Source of the DNA: Vibrio sp. 10N.286.49.B1
GTDB lineage: Bacteria > Pseudomonadota > Gammaproteobacteria > Enterobacterales > Vibrionaceae
Direction: 5' to 3'
Length of the DNA: 64,000 bases
NCBI RefSeq assembly: GCF_002873335.1
Contig: NZ_MCUW01000012.1
Location: forward strand, 263,545-327,544
In this document: one piece after another, positions 36,790 through 45,822 of the stretch
How the letters are laid out: every line of letters starts with the position of its first letter
How positions within the stretch are numbered: the first letter of the stretch is position 1
The notes under the pieces: generated by a model
Databases searched by the model: none
Told to the model about the DNA's origin: nothing
Seen by the model: the letters and a program-made list of their open reading frames with translations, nothing else
Program-made: the position numbers and the translations under genes

Positions 36790-36902
36790 CAGTATTGGGT
36801 TTGCGTTAGCGCGCCTCACTCAAACCCAATACTTGAGATTGAGCTTGTCATCAGGTTTATTTGCCTTCACTGAACCAGTATATTTCTGCAAGGTTATTAA
36901 TT

Positions 36903-37766
36903 ATGTTATGTGTCTTCAAGCAGTTGTGGAAAAACCGATACCTCTCTGTACCTGAGAATAGGCTTCCGATATTCACCGTTTGTGAATCGATTAAACCAAT
37001 TAGTCATATTCAGTTTGAAGACTCAGAGTCATTATTGGAGACCGCTTTTGAATGGTTAAATGGTTTCGAATGCTCTCACTCAATGAGAAACATGGGCCAT
37101 TTCCCATTGCTTTCTACTTATCGGGCAGAGCGTCCTTTTTTTGAAAGCCCACGCGCTAATGTAGACCTTAATACACAGCTCATAGAACAGCTTGCCCATG
37201 GTGCAACCCCATTAGTTCTCACTAATTGCCATGAGACATTACTGACCTTATTACCTAGCCTGCTTATTGATTCTCAACAAGTCGGTGTGATTAACATCAA
37301 TACCGAGTTTTTGATGGACCCTACATTAGAAATTAAAACCGGCTCGATGCTTCATTTTGCATTGAACCGTTATGATGAATGCCGTGCATTCCATATAGGC
37401 GTTGATCCAGTGCGGTCACATAAAAAACAATTGGATTATGCTGAGGATATGGGGTGTGACTGGGCAACACTAAATGAGCTTTGTTATCGGAATAGAGGCA
37501 TGATTAAGTCGCAAGTTTCGCGTTTCATTCATCATTGCGACAAGATAATTGTCACCATTGACCTTCCCTCAATATCGAAAACCACATCTAAACTCAAAGG
37601 CCAAAAGCTCGAAATTTCGATGGTACTTAGGGTATTGAGGCAGTGCATGTCCTCAAAGAAAGCAATCTTGATTCAACTTGTCGGCTCTGAAGAAGAGCAT
37701 ATTTATTCCAAGGCGACTCAGATGTTAATCGAGGAAACGAGCCAATTTTACTATTTCTCGCACTAG
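36903..37766 (+). CDS. Ureohydrolase (arginase/formimidoylglutamase)-fold protein lacking metal ligands
   Basis: About 287 residues from ATG 36903, with AAGG 9 bases upstream. The order of elements matches arginase/agmatinase/HutG enzymes: a TPLVLTNCHETLL strand-helix where GGDH is expected, VGVININTEFLMDP in place of the DAHxD metal motif, TGSMLHFAL in place of SGMPF, then a C-terminal KIIVTIDLPSIS where SxDxD is expected. Of the six usual manganese ligands, nearly all are replaced (Thr-Asn-Cys-His, Asn-Thr-Glu, one Asp kept). I infer a pseudoenzyme or an altered active site. It follows an IclR regulator gene. Confidence 0.65.
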   Translation: MLCVFKQLWKNRYLSVPENRLPIFTVCESIKPISHIQFEDSESLLETAFEWLNGFECSHSMRNMGHFPLLSTYRAERPFFESPRANVDLNTQLIEQLAHGATPLVLTNCHETLLTLLPSLLIDSQQVGVININTEFLMDPTLEIKTGSMLHFALNRYDECRAFHIGVDPVRSHKKQLDYAEDMGCDWATLNELCYRNRGMIKSQVSRFIHHCDKIIVTIDLPSISKTTSKLKGQKLEISMVLRVLRQCMSSKKAILIQLVGSEEEHIYSKATQMLIEETSQFYYFSH

Positions 37767-37794
37767 CTAGTTTTCGCACTAGCTGTTTTTCGCA
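37755..37794. repeat. 16-bp tandem repeat across the stop codon of the ureohydrolase-like gene
   Basis: Copies of a unit like TTTTCGCACTAGCTAG occur at 37755-37770 and 37771-37786 with a third partial copy (TTTTCGCA). The stop TAG lies inside the first copy. Confidence 0.75.
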
Positions 37795-38012
37795 TGGCCT
37801 ACTTTTCATATCAACTGTGTTTTAAATTGGCTTGTTGTCGTATTGACTGACGAGGCACTCAGAGAGTGAAACCTCATCATATAAATCAATGGTGAAACGA
37901 TATGAGCATCACCATTGATTCATTGTAAGCAAGTCTCTACCGTCGATGTTCGATGAGTAGCAACCCATCACAGTGCTTAGCCCTCATCGCTTGTTCTTAA
38001 GGGTATTGTCTT

Positions 38013-38438
38013 CTAGTGTTTATATCTAAAGGTACGACTATCATCTAGAATTTCAATCCTAACGGGTACTACGCCTTGCGTCGTGCTTCCCACTTTTTCA
38101 AATGCTATTTGCGAAAGGTCAATAACTCGCCCTTTAACATACGGTCCTCTATCATTGATTTTTACGTCAACACTCTTGTTATTTGAGGTGTTCACCACTC
38201 GGACCACGGTTCCGAATGGTAATGTTTTATGAGCAGCAGTGTACGCTCTCATGTTGTACTTTTCACCGCTCGCCGTCAGCCGACCATGAAATTGACTACC
38301 ATACCAAGACGCTTGGCCCGTCAATTGGTGAGAGTTAGCATATTCTTTCGTTTTCGGTGATGCATTTGTTGCTGTCGATGAACAACCTCCTAGCAAAATT
38401 AATGCTAATACGGTTGGTACAATGTGTAATGGCTTCAT
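38013..38438 (-). CDS. RlpA-like double-psi beta-barrel lipoprotein
   Basis: 141 residues, the lipoprotein signal ending in LGGC. The RlpA domain is clear: GQASWYGSQFHGRLTASGE, AYTAAHKTLPFGTVVRVVNT and VDVKINDRGPYVKGRVIDLS, with the catalytic His/Asp positions kept. RlpA proteins are septal or sidewall peptidoglycan lytic transglycosylases in some bacteria. Here the C-terminal SPOR domain is missing, so septal targeting is not predicted. It is divergent from artP with a 350-base gap. Confidence 0.9.
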   Translation of the reverse strand: MKPLHIVPTVLALILLGGCSSTATNASPKTKEYANSHQLTGQASWYGSQFHGRLTASGEKYNMRAYTAAHKTLPFGTVVRVVNTSNNKSVDVKINDRGPYVKGRVIDLSQIAFEKVGSTTQGVVPVRIEILDDSRTFRYKH

Positions 38439-38790
38439 GTTATTACAGAGTCACTTTTGCATAGGTGTGGTCCAATAGTATTAAGGCTAGTCGTTAAAGG
38501 GCCATCAATACAATGTCAGTAGTCGGTAATTTCACTCCAATTCCCACTTTCTAACCATTTAACCAATATCAACAAGCTTAATCATGCCTTTTTTTGGCCA
38601 ACAAAAAGCCATTTCCTCACTTCACTGGACTACCTTTCATCCTGATGAAGCCCTGGCAACATTCAAGCCCAAAAAAACACCCAAAAACAAAACAAAATAG
38701 TAACACTTGAGATTTTTATACATTTTTATTGCATAAAACATCATTTTTAGTAGTATAGCCACCTAGTGACTATTAATGCAGTAAATCAGC
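38439..38790. promoter_or_regulatory. Divergent control region of the RlpA-like gene and artP
   Basis: 352 bases, no gene. The last 90 bases before artP are AT-rich and carry a candidate -35 (TTGAGA, 38707-38712) followed by an ArgR-like box over the -10 position. Confidence 0.45.
38730..38743. promoter_or_regulatory. Candidate ArgR box upstream of artP
   Basis: TGCATAAAACATCA differs at two positions from TGCATAAAAATTCA, a typical ARG half-pair site. It is about 48 bases upstream of the artP start, in keeping with arginine control of the art operon in related bacteria. Confidence 0.45.
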
Positions 38791-39519
38791 ATGAGAATTC
38801 AAGTTAAGCAAGTAAATAAATCCTATGGTGATATACAGGTTCTCCATGATGTCAGCTTCACCTGTGAACAAGGTGAGACATTAGTATTACTCGGCCCAAG
38901 TGGAGCAGGAAAAAGCTCACTTTTACGAGTGCTAAACCTATTGGAAACCGCCAATAACGGCCAGCTCGAAATCGCCAACCAGGCCTACGACTTCTCTGCC
39001 ACCATTACTGAAAAGCAAGGCCTCGCACTACGTAAAAAAGTAGGCATGGTCTTTCAGCAGTACAATTTATGGCCACACATGACCGTGATGGACAATTTGA
39101 TCGAAGCACCCATAAAAGTATCAGGCCTTGCAAAAGAAGACGCCAAGAAAGAAGCACTTGTCATCTTAAATACTTTACAGCTTGCCGACAAAGCCGATGC
39201 GTGGCCATTACAGTTATCAGGTGGACAACAACAGCGCGTGGCAATTGCTCGTGCACTAATGATGAAACCTGATGTATTACTGTTTGATGAGCCCACCGCC
39301 GCGTTGGACCCAGAAATCACTACGCAAATTGTCAATATAATCAATGAACTAAGTAGCACAGGCATCACCCAAGTCGTCGTCACTCACGAAGTCGATTTTG
39401 CTAAAAAGATTGCCAGCCATGTTCTTTATTTAGAGCAGGGACGCATTGTAGAACACGGCACTAACGCATCGTTTACCGAACCCAAAACCCAAGCGTTCGC
39501 AGACTATTTAACACACTAA
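38791..39519 (+). CDS. artP: ArtP, ATPase of the arginine ABC transporter
   Basis: 242 residues, an ABC ATPase that matches E. coli ArtP by recall: [24 protein letters not shown] (Walker A), [20 protein letters not shown] (Q-loop), [17 protein letters not shown] (signature), [16 protein letters not shown] (Walker B) and [11 protein letters not shown] (switch His). It energises arginine import through ArtQM. First gene of a four-gene unit, with the binding-protein gene next. Confidence 0.94.
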   Translation: MRIQVKQVNKSYGDIQVLHDVSFTCEQGETLVLLGPSGAGKSSLLRVLNLLETANNGQLEIANQAYDFSATITEKQGLALRKKVGMVFQQYNLWPHMTVMDNLIEAPIKVSGLAKEDAKKEALVILNTLQLADKADAWPLQLSGGQQQRVAIARALMMKPDVLLFDEPTAALDPEITTQIVNIINELSSTGITQVVVTHEVDFAKKIASHVLYLEQGRIVEHGTNASFTEPKTQAFADYLTH

Positions 39520-39574
39520 ATTAATTAATAAACAAAACCTGCCAGACATGGTGTGTTTTATTTGGAGAAGAATT

Positions 39575-40306
39575 ATGAAAAAAATCGTACTCGCATCAAT
39601 CATCGGTCTTATGTCTGCTAACGTTGCCGCTCAACAAGAGATCAAGTTTGCAATGGAAGCCACCTACGCACCATTTGAATACGTTGATGAAAATAACCAA
39701 ATTCAAGGCTTTGATGTTGATTTAGCGAATGCGCTCTGCCAGCAAATCGATGCAAAATGCACCTTTCATAACCAATCATTTGATAGCCTTATTCCAGCAT
39801 TAAAATTTAAGCGTTATGACGCGGCGATTTCAGGTATTGATATTACGGAAGCGCGTCAACAACAAGTCAGCTTTACCGCACCGTATTACGATAACACCGC
39901 GGCATTTGTCGCACTGGAAGGCAAAGTGGCGAGCCAAGCTGCTCTTGAAGGTAAACGAGTTGGGGTCCAAAATGGCTCAACACATCAAAGCTACCTGTTA
40001 GAACAGATGTCGGATGTCACAGCCGTCCCTTATGCTAGCTACCAAGATGCATTTATTGATATGCAAAATGGCCGTATTGATTCGGTATTCGGTGACACGG
40101 CCGTCGTAGCAGAATGGTTTGATAAAAATGATACTCTGACGTTTGTCGGTGAACAGATTACCAATCAGCAGTATTTTGGTAATGGCTTCGGTATCGCCGT
40201 AAACAAAGGTAATACAGCGTTACTCGACCAACTTAACGCAGCATTGGCTAACGTGAAAGCAAACGGCGAATACCAAGTCATCTTTGATAAGTACTTTGGT
40301 AAGTAA
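39575..40306 (+). CDS. artI: Arginine-binding periplasmic protein (ArtI/ArtJ type)
   Basis: 243 residues from ATG 39575, with GGAG 8 bases upstream; the length matches ArtI and ArtJ. The signal peptide is MKKIVLASIIGLMSANVAA. Family 3 binding-protein features: FAMEATYAPFEYVDENNQIQ, then GFDVDLANALC, LKFKRYDAAISGIDITEARQ and the hinge region GVQNGSTHQSYL. The protein delivers arginine to ArtQM. ArtI and ArtJ cannot be told apart by eye. Confidence 0.92.
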   Translation: MKKIVLASIIGLMSANVAAQQEIKFAMEATYAPFEYVDENNQIQGFDVDLANALCQQIDAKCTFHNQSFDSLIPALKFKRYDAAISGIDITEARQQQVSFTAPYYDNTAAFVALEGKVASQAALEGKRVGVQNGSTHQSYLLEQMSDVTAVPYASYQDAFIDMQNGRIDSVFGDTAVVAEWFDKNDTLTFVGEQITNQQYFGNGFGIAVNKGNTALLDQLNAALANVKANGEYQVIFDKYFGK

Positions 40307-40307
40307 T

Positions 40308-41000
40308 ATGGGACTGACGGGTTATTCTGCGTCACTCGCTCAAGCAAGTTGGATAACCATCCAGCTTGCTTTTGTCAGCCTGCTTGTTGGGCTGATCCTT
40401 GCCATCTTATTTGCGGCAGGTGAGATGTCGCGCCGCAAATTAATATCATGGCCAACCACGGCTTTTGTCACGATCATCCGTGGCCTTCCAGAACTATTAG
40501 TCGTGTTGTTCATCTTCTTTGGTTCTACCCAAGTGTTATTTCTTATCACTGGGGATTTTATCGAGGTAAGTCCATTCCTTTCTGGTGTGATCGCTTTATC
40601 GCTTATTTTTGCTTCCTACGCCGCGCAAACTATTCGTGGCGCGTTAAAAGCCGTCCCTAGCGGACAAAAAGAAGCGGCAAGAGCACTTGGCATGGGCCAG
40701 ACACGAACCTTTATAAAGATTGTGTTACCTCAAGCCGTCAAACATGCACTGCCAGGCCTTACAAACCAGTGGCTCGTTTTGTTGAAAGATACTGCGTTAG
40801 TTTCTCTGATTGGCGTCACTGACCTGATGAAGCAAGCACAATTAACCTCAGCGGCTACCCATGAAGCTTTTACCTGGTATGCAACGGCTGCGGCCATTTA
40901 TCTCGTCATTACACTGCTTACTCAGCAAGTCGTTAAACGTATTGATAATAAATTTTCTGATAAACAAGTATCGACATCAGCGAAAGGGGTAACGGCATGA
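40308..41000 (+). CDS. artQ: ArtQ, permease of the arginine ABC transporter
   Basis: About 230 residues from ATG 40308, one base after the binding-protein stop. His/Glu/Gln/Arg-type inner-membrane permease with five predicted TM helices; the ATPase-contacting EAA loop is AARALGMGQTRTFIKIVLPQA. It pairs with ArtM. An in-frame TTG at 40284 lies inside the previous gene and is rejected. Confidence 0.92.
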   Translation: MGLTGYSASLAQASWITIQLAFVSLLVGLILAILFAAGEMSRRKLISWPTTAFVTIIRGLPELLVVLFIFFGSTQVLFLITGDFIEVSPFLSGVIALSLIFASYAAQTIRGALKAVPSGQKEAARALGMGQTRTFIKIVLPQAVKHALPGLTNQWLVLLKDTALVSLIGVTDLMKQAQLTSAATHEAFTWYATAAAIYLVITLLTQQVVKRIDNKFSDKQVSTSAKGVTA

Positions 41001-41668
41001 ATCAACAGCATATTTGGCAAATGTTTGATGGCCTCATTACGAGTCTCCAACTTACCGCCGCGTCTTTATTAGTCGGTTGTATTCTGGCGATCCTCATGAC
41101 GCTAAGCCTTATTTTACGCACACCCGTTGTTCATTGGCTCAGCCGCGGTATTATTACCCTCTTTACAGGCACACCGTTACTTATCCAGATTTTTCTTGTG
41201 TACTACGGTCCAGGTCAATTTGACGTAATTCGTGAAAGCATGGCATGGAATTGGCTAAGCCAACCTTGGTTTTGTGCAATGCTAGCTCTAGCGCTGAACA
41301 CTGCAGCATACAGCACCCAGCTATTTAAAGGCGCGTTCAATGCTATTCCTGAGGGCCAATGGCAAGCATGTCGTGCATTAGGGATGGATATGAAAGCCAC
41401 ATTAAGTGTATTGCTGCCATTCGCAATTCGTCGCGCCATGCCCGCTTACTCAAATGAAGTCATTTTAGTTTTCAAAGGCACTTCACTGGCGAGTACAATA
41501 ACGATAATGGATATTATGGGATATGCTCAGCGTATCAACGCTCAAACGTACGATACACTCACCGTGTTCGGTATCGCGGGCTTATTCTATCTTGGCGTCA
41601 ATGGGTTACTTACCGTCGTGTTTAGACAGATTGAACGAAAAGCGCTGGCATTTGAATCCGTCAGATAA
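40997..41668 (+). CDS. artM: ArtM, permease of the arginine ABC transporter
   Basis: 223 residues. The ATG overlaps the artQ stop by four bases (ATGA), which indicates translational coupling. Polar amino acid permease: FTGTPLLIQIFLVYYGPGQF near residue 60 and the EAA loop CRALGMDMKATLSVLLPFAI. It forms the membrane channel with ArtQ and is the last gene before a strong terminator. Confidence 0.94.
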   Translation: MNQQHIWQMFDGLITSLQLTAASLLVGCILAILMTLSLILRTPVVHWLSRGIITLFTGTPLLIQIFLVYYGPGQFDVIRESMAWNWLSQPWFCAMLALALNTAAYSTQLFKGAFNAIPEGQWQACRALGMDMKATLSVLLPFAIRRAMPAYSNEVILVFKGTSLASTITIMDIMGYAQRINAQTYDTLTVFGIAGLFYLGVNGLLTVVFRQIERKALAFESVR

Positions 41669-41678
41669 CAACGCAACG

Positions 41679-41704
41679 AACCAGAGGAGACTCTCCTCTG
41701 GTTT
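41679..41704 (+). terminator. Rho-independent terminator after artM
   Basis: AACCAGAGGAG and CTCCTCTGGTT flank a three-base loop and run into TTT. It lies 10 bases after the stop. Confidence 0.8.
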
Positions 41705-41763
41705 AGGGCGGTAATCTAAGAGACTAAACTGTGCTTTAAAAGATTAACGAATACTTTAAGAAA

Positions 41764-42222
41764 TTAGACCATTAATTTGAGAGAAAAAACGAGAACGTCA
41801 TTAAACAGCGCGGTTTCAAAACCAAAGTGCTTGTAATGCAGCGTCAACGTCGGCGCAAACACAGGGGTAATCCCTCCCACTTGCACTTTATTTTCATCTA
41901 CAGTGTAGCCGCTGATACCACCGAGTCTAACGCCAACGCGTGCCCACGATGTCCAGTCATATTGAGGATGATACGACAGAATATACGAGCGATGCTCAAA
42001 ACTGTTCACCAACGTAAATGCTTCAAACTGTTTATACCGAAAGCCCACTATATAGTTATCTTGATTTCTTCCTGAAGACGTTAGATGTTCTGACCAGCCA
42101 GCGTAAGTAAGATCAAAATTTCCTTTTAAAGCGTCGACTTCTTGAGGTGTTTCTTCTGCCGCATATGTCGCACCACTAGCACACAATAGCGCCGCAGCAA
42201 GTAACACTTTTACCTTGCTCAT
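41764..42222 (-). CDS. Small predicted outer-membrane protein, unknown
   Basis: 152 residues with a signal peptide cut near TYA-AEET. The mature part has about eight alternating strands (NFDLTYAGWSEH, NYIVGFRYKQFEAFTLVNSF, WARVGVRLGGISGY, PTLTLHYKHFGFETALF) and ends VFSLKLMV. The size is like small eight-strand barrels such as PagP or PagL, but I see neither family's catalytic motif with confidence. It is convergent with artM. Confidence 0.7.
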   Translation of the reverse strand: MSKVKVLLAAALLCASGATYAAEETPQEVDALKGNFDLTYAGWSEHLTSSGRNQDNYIVGFRYKQFEAFTLVNSFEHRSYILSYHPQYDWTSWARVGVRLGGISGYTVDENKVQVGGITPVFAPTLTLHYKHFGFETALFNDVLVFSLKLMV

Positions 42223-42306
42223 GAATCTCGTACCGTATCGTCAAACTGAGCTTCATTTTACCGTACTAATAATTGTGAAGCCCGTCTCACTTTGTAGACA
42301 ATTGTC

Positions 42307-43161
42307 TTAAAGTGGATGACATACTGGCGAAATCGCAATAATGAGTTCTTTACCCTGTTTATTTTTCCAAATAATACGCTCACTATCCATAAAGCAGGTA
42401 ATCGTTTGTGGGAGCAAAATCGGTCGTTTAAAAGTAAATCGAATATTTTTATGGTCGCCTTGTTGCAACATTAAAAGATAAGTCTTAGCCACCATATGCA
42501 TGCCATGGATGATCGGAGACCTGAAACCAAATAACCTCGATAATGTCTTAGAAAGGTGAATAGGGTTATAATCACCGGACAACTTAGCGTATGCCCTTGA
42601 CGATGTTACCGTCAACGTCAGGGTATCTAAATGTCTTGTACTTTCATCAATAACAACCGTAGTTTGTTGTGAGTCTGACGATGACCTACCTCGTGGCTGA
42701 GTCTTATTAGGAATAAGGTAGCCGGATTTATATGAAGCGACACAACACCCTTGAAAATAAAACTCTCCGGTAACTTCAAACCACACCCCTCTATCCGTAT
42801 GCCGTTGATCGCTTAAGTACAATCGAAATTCGTAACTGTCGTCTACGGCCAAAGGACGTGTTTGATTAAACGCCACCTCTGTATGCACCAAGCCTAATGG
42901 CTTCACCACTACATTCGGATGAGTAAAGAGCATCAACTGTTCACTTTGTGTTGCCACAAATAGAAACGGTAAAGGAACGGTCGTAGTATCAAAGCCAAAG
43001 TAAGTGCAATACTCTCGGTGTTGGCTTTTATTGAATCGGAACGTTGACCTTTTCAGAGAAAAAAATGGAATATCATCACCACTATCCAACTCTCCCCTTT
43101 TAAATAACGCCAACGTTAATAGCCGTAGATACGAAGTAGGTTCATCGACCTCAATGTGCAT
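42307..43161 (-). CDS. MaoC-like dehydratase (hot-dog fold)
   Basis: 284 residues. The C-terminal half has the hydratase-2 motif (YAKLSGDYNPIHLS, then GFRSPIIHGMHMV), with the catalytic Asp and His, typical of (R)-specific enoyl-CoA hydratases. The N-terminal half appears to be a second degenerate hot-dog domain. These proteins hydrate enoyl-CoA or act in fatty-acid and polyketide pathways. Substrate unknown. It stands alone, divergent from the small lipoprotein gene at 43306. Confidence 0.82.
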   Translation of the reverse strand: MHIEVDEPTSYLRLLTLALFKRGELDSGDDIPFFSLKRSTFRFNKSQHREYCTYFGFDTTTVPLPFLFVATQSEQLMLFTHPNVVVKPLGLVHTEVAFNQTRPLAVDDSYEFRLYLSDQRHTDRGVWFEVTGEFYFQGCCVASYKSGYLIPNKTQPRGRSSSDSQQTTVVIDESTRHLDTLTLTVTSSRAYAKLSGDYNPIHLSKTLSRLFGFRSPIIHGMHMVAKTYLLMLQQGDHKNIRFTFKRPILLPQTITCFMDSERIIWKNKQGKELIIAISPVCHPL

Positions 43162-43305
43162 GACTTAGATTCCTAAACAAACGAGGATTTGAGTGTAGCG
43201 AAGAAAAATAATTAATATCACCCATAAGAAGACAATTATCGGTAACAATGTCACGCTCAGTTAGATAAACTGACTCGATTAGGCTTATTCACAAGGAAAG
43301 TAACA

Positions 43306-43464
43306 ATGAAAAGAATCGCGCTAGCTATGATAATCGCAACATCATTAATGGCTTGTACCGAGGTGGGCAGTGATGCATGGTGTAAAGAAATGAAAGAAAA
43401 GCCTAAAGGCGATTGGACCGCTAATGAGGCGAGTGATTACGCTAAGCATTGCATTTTTAAGTAA
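43306..43464 (+). CDS. DUF3012-type small lipoprotein
   Basis: 52 residues. The lipoprotein signal is MKRIALAMIIATSLMAC. The mature part, EVGSDAWCKEMKEKPKGDWT then ANEASDYAKHCIFK, has two Cys and matches the DUF3012 pattern. AAGGA lies about 9 bases before the ATG. Widespread in Vibrio and relatives; function unknown. Confidence 0.82.
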   Translation: MKRIALAMIIATSLMACTEVGSDAWCKEMKEKPKGDWTANEASDYAKHCIFK

Positions 43465-43554
43465 CAACTTCACCCTATCGGTTTCAGGTGAACGAGCATG
43501 TGTTAACGTTCCCTGAAACGCGCTCATAGATCATCATTCAAACAGGTTGGTGGT

Positions 43555-43956
43555 TTATTTAAAGTAATACCGACGAGTACGAAGCTTTCGGAGTATTAAC
43601 CCTCCCCAGAGAGTAAATACCACTTCTGCGCCAAGGTAAAAAACCATCGTATCACTGGGGTTCTGATCCACAAGAAAGCCCATCGCTCGAGTTAATCCCA
43701 TCAAAGCAGCAAGCCACATTGATGCCATTACCGCCGTTCTTAGTGTATCAGCATTAAGCGCTAGCCTTGCCAATACTAACCCGACTGCAACAGATAACCC
43801 ACCATACGTGGCTCGCACATCAATCAGCGCGGAATTTGATAGCAATTCACTACCCGTCACTCGTTCAAACATGATGCCAGGCGACACCACAAACAAAGCG
43901 CCATAGATAACGAAGACAAAAACCGTAATCCAAACCATTAGTTTCGCTTGAAACAT
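43555..43956 (-). CDS. DUF4345-like four-TM membrane protein
   Basis: 133 residues with four predicted TM helices (about 7-28, 49-66, 73-92, 103-122) and a basic C-terminus RKLRTRRYYFK. The pattern DVRATYGGLSVAVGLVL between TM1 and TM2 and GLTRAMGFLVD between TM3 and TM4 matches DUF4345. Function unknown. It sits in an area of small genes. Confidence 0.72.
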   Translation of the reverse strand: MFQAKLMVWITVFVFVIYGALFVVSPGIMFERVTGSELLSNSALIDVRATYGGLSVAVGLVLARLALNADTLRTAVMASMWLAALMGLTRAMGFLVDQNPSDTMVFYLGAEVVFTLWGGLILRKLRTRRYYFK

Positions 43957-44123
43957 ACACTAGTCCATTAACCATGATCTCATCGCTAAGCTTAATGCAA
44001 ATCTCATATTCCGACAGGGAGATGCTGATAATGGGGGTTGTATTTCACCAGAATCACCCATCTGACTCATTATTGAGTCAACTTAGGCTAGCAGGCGCGC
44101 CTCTATCATCGAACGTCTATAAA

Positions 44124-44288
44124 TCAGTGGACCCAAATGATGGCAAGGAGCATTAAAACTGAAAACGTTGCAAACGACATAATCGCGATAGTTGCAATCT
44201 CTGATGGTGTCGACGTAGACGATGTCGATGCCTTAACCCTTTCTTGTTTCTTATCAGGGTTGAGCATAGATAGAAGTGCTGAGTTCAT
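44124..44288 (-). CDS. Small single-TM membrane protein, 54 residues
   Basis: The ATG at 44288 is preceded by AAAGGTGA with good spacing. The product begins MNSALLSMLNPDKKQERVKA, has a Ser/Thr stretch (STSSTSTPSE), then one strongly hydrophobic helix (IATIAIMSFATFSVLMLLAI) and ends IWVH. This composition is typical of genuine small membrane proteins, whereas frames on the opposite strand lack any such pattern. Function unknown; the helix is at the C-terminus. Confidence 0.6.
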   Translation of the reverse strand: MNSALLSMLNPDKKQERVKASTSSTSTPSEIATIAIMSFATFSVLMLLAIIWVH

Positions 44289-44444
44289 AGGTTCACCTTT
44301 ACATCAAAACGGTTATTAATTGAGGATAGAATGCCACGTAAAGTGTGATGCACGTCAAACAAATTCGCAAGAAAAATGGCAATTTAATCCATCATTCCAA
44401 GTTTCATCAGGTGCAATGAATCAATTGTTTAATCTGATGACAGA

Positions 44445-44474
44445 AAAAAACCGCTCTAGTAAGAGCGGTTTTTT
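44445..44474. terminator. Terminator of the acyltransferase gene
   Basis: AAAAAACCGCTCT and AGAGCGGTTTTTT around AGTA, 18 bases past the acyltransferase stop on the minus strand; symmetric, so it can act in both directions. Confidence 0.9.
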
Positions 44475-44491
44475 CAGATTGAGTCGCATGA

Positions 44492-45622
44492 TTATGCAGA
44501 AAGGGCTTCTCGCTCTTTCTCTACATTTTTTACTGGGTTTGCATAGCTATCAATAAGATATGAATGCGCACCAGGTGGTAAGGCATCCAGCTTGTTCTGC
44601 AAAGTATCTCGCGTACTTTGTGTAATCGACTCGTCATCACATCCAGCAGCCAGCTTGTTGATTGGAAACAACGTGTAGTTCTCATGTATCTGTCGATCGA
44701 TTTCAGCCGCCAGCGCGTCTGGCGTTTCAAAGTCTTGGTCTATGACATCACCAAAAACCACTTGAATGCGGTCTTTACGCCCAATAATACCCTGAACGAT
44801 GCTCTCAATATCTTCGAACTCACCTTTTTCATAACTACCGTGCTCTGCTTTTTCAAACAGTTCGTTCGCTTTTGCCGTATCACATGGGTCATTTTCATAC
44901 GAAATAGACACAGGGACGATTTTAAGAGAACGAATGTATTCTGCGAACGGTGTTTTTTGTTTACGGCCTTCGACGTGGAACATTTTCAAGATAGCCGGGT
45001 CGGTATAGTCATTACCGTCTTTTGCTCGGCCTTCTTTTTGTGCAATCCAGATAGAATTCCCCGTCTCCAAGGAATGTTTAATGTAAGACGACAACGTACC
45101 GAGTGCTTTCATCATTTCACGTGGTCCTTTCACCGAACGTTTTACGATAAAGCTCTTGTTAAGGCGCATCAATTCCGTCGCGCATGGCTTTTTAAGCAGA
45201 TTATCACCTATCGCAATACGCACCGTTCTATGGTTGCTTTGGTGCAAACCGTAGTTGACCAATGCCGGATCCATCGCGATATCACGGTGATTGGAAACAA
45301 AAAGATAGGCAGTGTTTTTATCAAGATTATCCAAGCCCTTAAACGTGACTCCTTGAGTCGTCGACTTAAGTGTTTTGGTCAGATATTTTTTCACTTCCAT
45401 CTGAATGGCTTCAACGCTATCGAACTTGGCCCACTTAAACTTCAAGTACACTTTTAGGATAGGGCTCATTAATGCCTTAAACCAAGGAGCGTGGTTAGAA
45501 AAACGGTGTTGCAAGATAGCATCAATAAACTCAGCGTCGTTGATCAAACGATCGAGAGCCGCTGGAATCTCTTCGTCATTGTAAGGACGAATCTCAATAT
45601 ATGGGTCAGTATTGTTAGTCAT
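44492..45622 (-). CDS. 1-acylglycerol-3-phosphate acyltransferase-like protein
   Basis: 376 residues. The PlsC-like domain spans about 95-270: the acyltransferase block I is NHRDIAMDP (HxxxxD), block II is FIVKRSVKGPREM, block III is IWIAQKEGRAKDG and block IV is LKIVPVSISYE. The N-terminal 90 residues and C-terminal 100 are specific to this group, common in Vibrio. No TM segment is evident. It transfers acyl groups to glycerol-phosphate or a related acceptor; the substrate is inferred. Confidence 0.85.
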   Translation of the reverse strand: MTNNTDPYIEIRPYNDEEIPAALDRLINDAEFIDAILQHRFSNHAPWFKALMSPILKVYLKFKWAKFDSVEAIQMEVKKYLTKTLKSTTQGVTFKGLDNLDKNTAYLFVSNHRDIAMDPALVNYGLHQSNHRTVRIAIGDNLLKKPCATELMRLNKSFIVKRSVKGPREMMKALGTLSSYIKHSLETGNSIWIAQKEGRAKDGNDYTDPAILKMFHVEGRKQKTPFAEYIRSLKIVPVSISYENDPCDTAKANELFEKAEHGSYEKGEFEDIESIVQGIIGRKDRIQVVFGDVIDQDFETPDALAAEIDRQIHENYTLFPINKLAAGCDDESITQSTRDTLQNKLDALPPGAHSYLIDSYANPVKNVEKEREALSA

Positions 45623-45822
45623 TTTGGTTACATCAAATTAAAAGCTGCACTATTCTACGCTTAGAGTATAAAGACCGCAGCTATCTTAAGCCTTTTTTTG
45701 TTAAGGTCAGACCACATTTTAACTCTAGTGTTCATTTTCAAACATATAAAACTGTGATCTTTGGTTGGCATTACTAGGAACTCACGTTAATCTATGCGCA
45801 GTTTTGACCAGTGAAGTGCATC

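Noticed and set aside
44618..45457. Open frame of 279 codons antisense to the acyltransferase gene
   Set aside because: The composition is rich in Phe, Arg and His as expected for an antisense shadow; the acyltransferase motifs on the other strand are clear.
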